From Candidatus Poribacteria bacterium (GTDB taxonomy: Bacteria; Poribacteria; WGA-4E; WGA-3G), in NCBI GenBank assembly GCA_028818995.1, contig JAPPMR010000826.1, positions 1 to 7,368 of the forward strand: 7,368 nt of DNA, given 5' to 3'. Shown one piece after another: positions 1-4,248 of the stretch. The position numbers and the translations under genes were made by a program. The notes beneath the pieces were generated by a model. That model ran no database searches. It had not been told where the DNA came from and worked only from the letters and a program-made list of their open reading frames with translations. The first letter of the stretch is position 1. Each line of letters begins with the position of its first letter.

Positions 1-820
1 TGACCGACTCCAGTTCCTCAAACCCTGGTGACGGGTTAACTTCTAATATCACGGGACCATTTTTTGTTTGAAGTAGATCAACACCAGCGATACCCAATTT
101 TAATGCATTCGCTGCGTCAGTTGCGATGCGACTGTATTCATCTGTGAGGGTTATCGCTTCTCCGTTTGCGCCTTGATGGATGTTCGCTCGGAATTCACCG
201 GGGACTGCACATCTTTTCATTGCAGCGATTACATTGCCACCTACTACAAGAATGCGTATGTCAACGCCAGCTGCTTCTGCAATAAAGGATTGAATTATAT
301 AATCCCGATGCAGGTCGCACATTGTCTCTACCGCTGAGTTTAGGGAAGTTGGCGTATCTAATAACATCACACCAATTCCGTGGGTGCCGTAAAAAGGTTT
401 AAAAATGAACGGATAATCTCCTATTTCAGGTGTGGCATCCTCTAAAAATGTGGCGGAACCGACTGTGAGACTTGGTGGGATGGGCAATCCGTGCCGTGCG
501 AGGATCCGTAGAGAACGAAACTTGTGACGGGCATCCGCTATGGCATTTGCGGAATTTACCGCAGGGATACCAAGCCATTCAAAGTGTAACACCACCTCTC
601 CACCGTATCTTGCTGTTGCACCGCTGAGTCGTGGGATAACGACATCAAAATCTTCTGAAGGCACACCGTCATAAGTGATGCGGTGTCCAGTTCCGCCAAT
701 TTGGAGGTAGAATCCGAATGGGTCTCGGACTTTGACGGTGTGTCCTGCTTTTTCTGCGGCTTCAACGAGGCGGCAGGTTGAGTGGTTTTCGGGTCCACGG
801 GAAAGGATGGCAATGTTCAT
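1..820 (-). CDS. rimK: RimK-type ATP-grasp alpha-L-glutamate ligase, 3' end cut by window edge
   Basis: Read from the ATG at 820-818, the frame stays open for 273 codons to the window edge. RimK joins glutamate residues to a carboxy terminus using ATP; in Escherichia coli the target is ribosomal protein S6. The opening MNIAILSRG, followed by a pre-ATP-grasp domain to about residue 95, matches RimK throughout. The ATP-grasp part shows K141 with a glycine-rich loop (G145-T-H-G-I-G150), the VDIR segment at 186-189, FRAN at 210-213 with HQG at 215-217, and metal ligands D248, E260 and N262 in the EVNPSPG motif. The E. coli protein has 300 residues, so about 27 C-terminal residues are missing, cut by the window edge and not by a mutation. 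No Shine-Dalgarno sequence is visible: the bases before ATG are CATCCTACCT, directly after a tandem repeat. The family is certain; related ligases (LysX, MptN-like) mean the exact substrate is inferred. Confidence 0.9.
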   Translation of the reverse strand, partial: MNIAILSRGPENHSTCRLVEAAEKAGHTVKVRDPFGFYLQIGGTGHRITYDGVPSEDFDVVIPRLSGATARYGGEVVLHFEWLGIPAVNSANAIADARHKFRSLRILARHGLPIPPSLTVGSATFLEDATPEIGDYPFIFKPFYGTHGIGVMLLDTPTSLNSAVETMCDLHRDYIIQSFIAEAAGVDIRILVVGGNVIAAMKRCAVPGEFRANIHQGANGEAITLTDEYSRIATDAANALKLGIAGVDLLQTKNGPVILEVNPSPGFEELESV

Positions 821-830
821 AGGTAGGATG

Positions 831-880
831 GTTTTCAGTTATTAGTTTTCAGTTATTAGTTTTCGGTTTTCAGTTAATTT
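831..880. repeat. Tandem GTTTTCAGTTATTA repeats upstream of rimK
   Basis: Two exact adjacent copies of GTTTTCAGTTATTA (831-844 and 845-858) are followed by a truncated unit GTTTTCG (859-865) and a variant GTTTTCAGTTAATTT (866-880). The array ends 10 bases before the rimK start codon, so it sits in the 5' leader of that gene. It is too short and lacks the spacers of a CRISPR array. It looks like a dispersed intergenic repeat, possibly a slippage product; copies elsewhere in the genome would be expected. Confidence 0.75.
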
Positions 881-893
881 CGTAGAGATGCTC

Positions 894-914
894 GGTGCGG
901 TTAGAAACCGCACC
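894..914. repeat. Perfect 9-bp inverted repeat (REP-like hairpin) between the 343-codon gene and rimK
   Basis: GGTGCGGTT (894-902) and AACCGCACC (906-914) are perfect complements around the 3-base loop AGA. The stem is GC-rich and would be stable in RNA from either strand. It lies 18 bases past the stop codon of the 343-codon gene, which suits transcript-end protection or partial termination. There is no T-run after the stem on the minus strand, so a classical rho-independent terminator is not supported. It resembles a dispersed palindromic repeat type I associate with Poribacteria, a comparison made from memory only. Confidence 0.7.
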
Positions 915-931
915 TACCGGGTTATAGAACT

Positions 932-1963
932 TTATCCGTTTCGGTATGTTTCCTTCAGAAAAGCGTCTAACTCCTCAAATGTATCGAAAATCTTATCGCA
1001 TAAGTTTTCAAAGAAGATGCTCCGTGTCTCGTTGTAGACAGCGTAGACCGGCTTATTATGACGGGTGGCGTAGTTCATCTCGCTGAGAACACCCGGCGAC
1101 AATTTGTCCGTAGGATATAGCACAACAACGAAATCGCTTTGGTGAACAAACTGGTAATCCCGCGAAATGGTTCGCGTTTTTATCTGCTCAATTACGTCAT
1201 CGTCCAATTCGCTCATCGTTTCAGGTACATTCAACATTTCGTCATCAGCCTCCGCTTTTGAGAAGGTGACGAGTGCCATATCCTTAATCGCCAACGGGTC
1301 AAAAACGATAAAAGAATGACGGAGTTTTTCACCGAGTTTACGGATTTTCTCAATCTCCTCTGGGGTATCCCTTAGCAGTGTAATCGGATAACTGAGATAA
1401 AATTTCGGTCTGTCTGAAAAGAGGAGTTCATAGAAATTGGCGAGTTCGTGTTGCCGTGCGACAGTGTAGTGCGGTTTTTCTGTGAGATGCGCAATCTGTC
1501 TTGTGAGGAATTCTTCCTCGTCTAACCAGACATTGAGTGCTGCTTTTTTGATACCTGCCCATTGGGTGCTTTTTTCCATCCGTGCGTAGATGTCCGCGAT
1601 GTTGTCTACTACGTTGATAAACATATCGGGTGGAATAATATCAATATCTTTAAATGAAAATCCTTCAAGGAGACTGCCACGCCATCGGAAGCAGGCGTGT
1701 AAGCCTATGATGGCGTGTTGGTATGATTTGGCATCTCTTGCGATTTCGTAGAAAGCGGTGCGCCGTGCCAACGATAAAACGGCTGGGTCTGAGTCGAGTA
1801 CCTTTTCTGTGAAATGGACACGCGCTTCTGCGGCAACTCGGTGCATGTAATCGCCAACATTAAAAAAGCCGATGTTGAGCTCTCTTTGCACGCAGAGTGC
1901 TTCAAAATCTGCGATTAACTCTTTGCGTCCTGAACAACTGATGCCTGTACAGAAGATGTTCAT
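932..1963 (-). CDS. P-loop-like protein with C-terminal nucleoside 2-deoxyribosyltransferase-like domain
   Basis: A 343-residue cytosolic protein with no signal peptide or membrane segment. The N-terminus MNIFCTGISCSGRKELI looks like a P-loop nucleotide-kinase strand and loop, but the Walker A motif is irregular: G7-x4-G12 is followed by R13-K14-E15 instead of K-S/T. HAIIGLHACFRWRG (84-96) and DMFINVVDNI (113-122) suit an archaeal-adenylate-kinase-like core. From about residue 186 the pattern changes to a Rossmann-type deoxyribosyltransferase-like domain: FYLSYPI (188-194), FDPLA (221-225), SDFVVVLYPTDKLSPG (276-291), then E295 where the family keeps its catalytic glutamate, and KPVYAVY (304-310). 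Such enzymes cleave or exchange the base of nucleosides; here the substrate is unknown. ATG at 1963 is the first residue of the P-loop strand; only a weak AAAGG lies upstream. The 5' end is duplicated at 2595-2734. Domain assignments are from motif reading and are moderately sure. Confidence 0.85.
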   Translation of the reverse strand: MNIFCTGISCSGRKELIADFEALCVQRELNIGFFNVGDYMHRVAAEARVHFTEKVLDSDPAVLSLARRTAFYEIARDAKSYQHAIIGLHACFRWRGSLLEGFSFKDIDIIPPDMFINVVDNIADIYARMEKSTQWAGIKKAALNVWLDEEEFLTRQIAHLTEKPHYTVARQHELANFYELLFSDRPKFYLSYPITLLRDTPEEIEKIRKLGEKLRHSFIVFDPLAIKDMALVTFSKAEADDEMLNVPETMSELDDDVIEQIKTRTISRDYQFVHQSDFVVVLYPTDKLSPGVLSEMNYATRHNKPVYAVYNETRSIFFENLCDKIFDTFEELDAFLKETYRNG

Positions 1964-1978
1964 TGTTTGGTAACCTTT
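1839..1978. repeat. 140-bp direct repeat, copy within the intact gene
   Basis: This segment, covering the first 41-42 codons of the 343-codon gene plus 15 upstream bases, recurs at 2595-2734 with a constant offset of 756 bases and no gaps. I count three differences (1862, 1896, 1971), about 98% identity. The copies are in the same orientation. Confidence 0.93.
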
Positions 1979-2202
1979 ACTTTTCCTATGTTATCTGAGA
2001 AGGCAGCCTATCAATAATCCGAGCAGATTGCACGCTGACATGGATGATGTGCTTTATTGTGGTGACAAGGTCGCGCGGGTCATCAAACTAATCGTTTGGG
2101 TTCATTTCGGAGATTGCTGTTTACCGGTGGTAGGCGTTTGGTTCTGGAATTATTCCTACGAAAAAACACAATTACATCAATTGACTGCGTGATTGAGCGG
2201 CA

Positions 2203-2400
2203 TTATTTTTGCTGTGTTTTCGAAACAGAATTAGAGGTGTCATTATTCCTGTTATCCTCAATGTCAGTGTTTTCTTGATTATCTCCGTTTTTCTGTATTT
2301 CAGCTTTCGCAGCTTCATAGCCTTCACGATAACCGTCTTCTCTTGCTTTTTCAATTAACTTTTTTCGTGTATCCAGATAGTTTTGAAGTCGCGTAAACAT
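2203..2400 (-). CDS. Small charged alpha-helical protein of unknown function
   Basis: A 65-residue open frame that begins MFTRLQNYLDTRKKL. Residues 9-37 are rich in Lys, Glu, Arg and Ala with heptad-like spacing (KLIEKAREDGYREGYEAAKAE), so a single amphipathic or coiled-coil helix is likely. The tail (38-65) is polar and Asn/Asp/Ser-rich, probably disordered. Support for it being a real gene: an ATG start with GGAAGG about ten bases upstream, a sigma70-like promoter at 2528-2557, and a composition unlike a random frame. Repeated R/K-E-G-Y-E-A segments are common in poorly characterised small proteins, so no function follows. It stands alone between the truncated gene copy and the intact 343-codon gene, with 239 bases to the latter. 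No transposase or toxin motif is visible. Confidence 0.55.
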   Translation of the reverse strand: MFTRLQNYLDTRKKLIEKAREDGYREGYEAAKAEIQKNGDNQENTDIEDNRNNDTSNSVSKTQQK

Positions 2401-2405
2401 AATAT

Positions 2406-2486
2406 CTAAACCTTCCTTGAAAATAGCATGGCATTCTCAGTACTTCTGGTGGTAAACAGCGTTGATCTATTGTTCTTTTCCTCCAT
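2406..2486 (-). CDS. Possible 26-residue leader peptide upstream of the 65-residue gene
   Basis: An ATG at 2486-2484, preceded by GGGG with about seven bases of spacing, opens a frame of 26 codons (MEEKNNRSTLFTTRSTENAM onward). It ends in TAG at 2408-2406, five bases before the next ATG. The ribosome binding site of the 65-residue gene lies inside its last codons, the arrangement expected for translational coupling. It could equally be chance, since a frame this short carries no statistical weight and there is no run of one regulatory amino acid. Confidence 0.22.
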   Translation of the reverse strand: MEEKNNRSTLFTTRSTENAMLFSRKV

Positions 2487-2527
2487 AAAGATTCCCCACA
2501 ACAATACCAAACAGTACTATAGAAAAT

Positions 2528-2557
2528 AAAATATCACAATTTGTGTTTATGCGTCAA
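2528..2557 (-). promoter_or_regulatory. Sigma70-like promoter reading toward the 65-residue gene
   Basis: On the minus strand TTGACG (2557-2552) is followed after 18 bases by TATTTT (2533-2528). The -35 box matches the consensus at five of six positions and the -10 box at four of six. A start near 2520 would leave about 120 bases of leader before the 65-codon gene. It lies just after the truncated gene copy in transcription order. Confidence 0.4.
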
Positions 2558-2590
2558 GCAAAACAATATAGATTCAATTCTATAGAAGTT

Positions 2591-2719
2591 TTAGCGGTGC
2601 ATGTAATCGCCAACATTGAAAAAGCCGATGTTGAGCTCTCTTTGCACGCAGCGTGCTTCAAAATCTGCGATTAACTCTTTGCGTCCTGAACAACTGATGC
2701 CTGTACAGAAGATGTTCAT
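2591..2719 (-). pseudogene. Truncated duplicate of the 343-codon gene (first 42 codons only)
   Basis: From ATG at 2719-2717 the frame reads MNIFCTGISCSGRKELIADF, identical to the start of the gene at 932-1963, through GDYMHR and then immediately a TAA (2593-2591). The homology breaks off at 2595, so the stop comes from unrelated sequence at the breakpoint. Differences inside the coding part are Leu23 to Arg and one silent change. The P-loop-like segment survives, but the rest of the kinase-like core and the whole deoxyribosyltransferase-like domain are absent, so enzyme activity is not expected. The near identity points to a recent duplication. Its upstream side has been interrupted by the candidate insertion at 2736-2864. 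Confidence 0.88.
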
Positions 2720-2734
2720 TGTTTGGGAACCTTT
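2595..2734. repeat. 140-bp direct repeat, truncated copy
   Basis: Second copy of the segment at 1839-1978, same orientation, no gaps. The left boundary (CGGTGC at 2595-2600) is abrupt. On the right the match runs through AACCTTT and stops where a candidate insertion begins. Beyond that insertion (from 2865) the sequence AACCTTTGCTTATTCT again resembles the bases upstream of the intact gene, AACCTTTACTTTTCCT. The original homology therefore reached slightly further. Confidence 0.9.
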
Positions 2735-2735
2735 G

Positions 2736-2864
2736 CGTGAGTTCTGTGTAAAGAGTAGAGGTGTTGTTTACCTACTTTTTACCCCCCTAACCCCCCGCAA
2801 GCGTGGGAATCAGCATAAAAATAACCATGAACTCGCGAAAATAGGCTTATACCGAACTCACGTT
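2736..2864. mobile_element. Candidate MITE-like insertion with 9-bp inverted ends and a 9-bp flanking direct repeat
   Basis: CGTGAGTTC (2736-2744) and GAACTCACG (2854-2862) form exact inverted ends. AACCTTTGC occurs on both sides (2728-2736 and 2865-2873), as expected for a target-site duplication. Removing the segment restores similarity to the upstream region of the intact 343-codon gene, which supports insertion after duplication. Inside are a related GAACTCGCG (2829-2837), two C-runs and a hairpin (2792-2807). It encodes no protein, so any transposase would act in trans. The exact ends are uncertain by two or three bases because the left flanking repeat overlaps the inverted end by one base. 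Confidence 0.5.
2792..2807. repeat. GC-rich hairpin inside the candidate insertion
   Basis: CCCCCGC (2792-2798) and GCGTGGG (2801-2807) pair at six of seven positions around a two-base AA loop, beside a second C-run at 2782-2787. Transcripts of the 122-codon gene reading leftward would fold here, about 100 bases past its stop. That could help end or stabilise the mRNA, but no T-tract follows directly, so a terminator call is not made. Confidence 0.4.
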
Positions 2865-2903
2865 AACCTTTGCTTATTCTGAAACTCCGCTACTCAAACC
2901 TTA

Positions 2904-3272
2904 TTACCCTTCAAAATTTCTAAAAATATCATCAAGTTTTACGGCTATATCTTTAATAGTTCCTTCATCACCAAGACTAAGCATGTCCATTTTTTCGGTC
3001 TCTGTATCAACGGTTTTGTAGTAAATACAGTATGTGAAACGATAGGAACGAAACCAATCATCTATATCCGGCACGGGAATTTTCCCTTTGAATCCTAAAA
3101 CTACCATTTTAACCATTTTTTTATCCAAAGGAGGTTTTAAATGACTTAATAGTAGTTCTTCGTAAAGAACCCATTTAATTTCTACTAATGGCCAATCTAT
3201 AGAAAGATCTTTTGCTTCTTCCTTCAGGATTTGTTCAAATTTTTTGTCAGCAATAACTTTTATTTTTTTCAT
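2904..3272 (-). CDS. Conserved-looking 122-residue protein of unknown family, coupled to the DUF2971 gene
   Basis: I do not recognise this family. The protein is soluble, Lys/Asp/Glu-rich and has no signal peptide or membrane helix. Visible features are a basic N-terminus (MKKIKVIADKKF), a hydrophobic-aromatic centre (IDWPLVEIKWVLYEELLL, 24-41), an aromatic stretch around WFRSYRFTYCIYYKT (68-82) and a C-terminal helix (TIKDIAVKLDDIFRNF). Its ATG shares one base with the stop codon of the DUF2971 gene (TAATG), and GGAGG sits six bases upstream inside that gene, so the two are translationally coupled and probably made in a fixed ratio. That suggests a partner, modulator or immunity-type role for the DUF2971 protein, which is inference. 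Two tandem TAA stops (2906-2904 and 2903-2901) end it. Confidence 0.8.
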   Translation of the reverse strand: MKKIKVIADKKFEQILKEEAKDLSIDWPLVEIKWVLYEELLLSHLKPPLDKKMVKMVVLGFKGKIPVPDIDDWFRSYRFTYCIYYKTVDTETEKMDMLSLGDEGTIKDIAVKLDDIFRNFEG

Positions 3273-4111
3273 TATAAACCTCCATCTGTGATAATTTCGT
3301 CTAAAGCAGGGTCGTCTAAAAGTGTTGATGGACTAACTTTAAAATTAAATCCAAATTTCTGAACTACTGAGCTGACAGTTTCTGTAATCCAATCCTCCGC
3401 ATAAGGTGAGACAATGACTTCATCAATCAGCTTATTGACTTCAATGTTGAAAAGCATGCCGATGTCACATATATCTGGTAATCCAGTTTCTAAAAAATTA
3501 TCTACAGTTTCCACAGTTTGATTATTAAGAGCATCCATAACAAAAGGATCAATATCAACGATCAATCGAACTTCCTGTTCATGTTCGTATTCTTTTCTCT
3601 TTTGGAAATAAGGGAAATATGTCAACTTTTTAGCTAATGGGATTTCGCTTTGTAGAAAGTTTTGCATGTATCGGTCGTCATCCGTGTTATCATAGATATA
3701 CTCTATTTTACCGACGTAAATAGAATGTGTGCTTGTTAAACTATTTTTCATTTTTTGCATAGTTGTTTTGATAGCAACACCACTATTGCGCATGTGATAT
3801 TTTTCCCACATTGCCATTGACTCTACTACGTTCTGATGCCAGCAGTTACACATAACATATTTACGAGAATCTTCATTCCTTCTCATTATTGCTTCTACAA
3901 ACTCTTCTGGTGCAACGCGCTTGAGGGATTGTTTGTAAGCATCTATAATACTTTGCGGTATAAATCCTTCATACGGATCCTCAAATTTATCAGCTCTTGT
4001 AAAAAACAGAGCTTCTGTATCTAATAGATTAACAAATTTCTCAAAGTTTGTGTATCGCCACAAAGTATCTTCATCGTTTGGCGGATTAATTCCGTCTAAT
4101 TCTTCATACAT
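3272..4111 (-). CDS. DUF2971 family protein
   Basis: A 279-residue protein of the DUF2971 type, whose biochemical activity I do not know. Recognised blocks (residues from the ATG at 4111): LWRYTNFEKFVNLL (17-30), LFFTRADKFEDPYEG (35-49), CNCWH (88-92), MAMWEKY (99-105), SGVAIKT (110-116), the strongly conserved KRKEYEHEQEVRL block (171-183), and VSPYAEDW (234-241). There is no signal peptide or membrane helix. The longest frame would start at a TTG (4129), but that lacks a ribosome binding site. ATG at 4111 has AAGG eight bases upstream and is preferred. The gene follows the GmrSD-like gene by 137 bases in the same direction and is fused by TAATG to the 122-codon gene. DUF2971 genes commonly occur near mobile and defence genes, so a defence or accessory role is plausible but inferred. 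Confidence 0.85.
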   Translation of the reverse strand: MYEELDGINPPNDEDTLWRYTNFEKFVNLLDTEALFFTRADKFEDPYEGFIPQSIIDAYKQSLKRVAPEEFVEAIMRRNEDSRKYVMCNCWHQNVVESMAMWEKYHMRNSGVAIKTTMQKMKNSLTSTHSIYVGKIEYIYDNTDDDRYMQNFLQSEIPLAKKLTYFPYFQKRKEYEHEQEVRLIVDIDPFVMDALNNQTVETVDNFLETGLPDICDIGMLFNIEVNKLIDEVIVSPYAEDWITETVSSVVQKFGFNFKVSPSTLLDDPALDEIITDGGL

Positions 4112-4119
4112 TAAAAGCA

Positions 4120-4123
4120 CCTT
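4120..4123 (-). promoter_or_regulatory. Ribosome binding site that decides the DUF2971 start
   Basis: AAGG on the minus strand lies eight bases before ATG 4111-4109. It falls inside the extended frame that would begin at TTG 4129, for which no purine-rich site is visible, so the ATG is taken as the start. Confidence 0.6.
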
Positions 4124-4165
4124 ATACAAGGACAGAATTTACGCAGTTTTGAAAATTATTAAAGG

Positions 4166-4171
4166 ATTATA
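4166..4171 (-). promoter_or_regulatory. Perfect TATAAT -10 box upstream of the DUF2971 pair
   Basis: TATAAT on the minus strand, about 55 bases before the DUF2971 ATG, in an AT-rich gap. The -35 side is weak: TGATCA at 16-base spacing matches only half the consensus, and TTGGAT lies too far at 21 bases. It may allow the DUF2971 and 122-codon genes to be expressed separately from the GmrSD-like gene. Confidence 0.35.
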
Positions 4172-4248
4172 GGACTAATTTTGTATGTGATCATCCAATA
4201 AACTTTGTTTGGCTGATTCAGTACGCTATTATCCATATTCTGACATGG

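Noticed and set aside
831..880. Short tandem array considered as a CRISPR remnant
   Set aside because: Units are 14 bases and directly adjacent with no spacers.
894..914. Hairpin considered as the rho-independent terminator of the 343-codon gene
   Set aside because: No T-run follows the stem in the direction of transcription; a dispersed palindrome fits better.
2096..2278. Plus-strand frame of 60 codons between the small gene and the 343-codon gene
   Set aside because: It overlaps the end of the better supported 65-codon gene and its translation shows no recognisable pattern.
2616..2882. Plus-strand frame of 88 codons across the truncated copy and insertion
   Set aside because: It is antisense to the duplicated gene start and crosses the insertion boundary, so it is a by-product.
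2904..4111. Coupled pair considered as a classical toxin-antitoxin module
   Set aside because: The 279-residue DUF2971 protein is not a known toxin family and the small protein has no DNA-binding motif; only a looser partner relationship is inferred.
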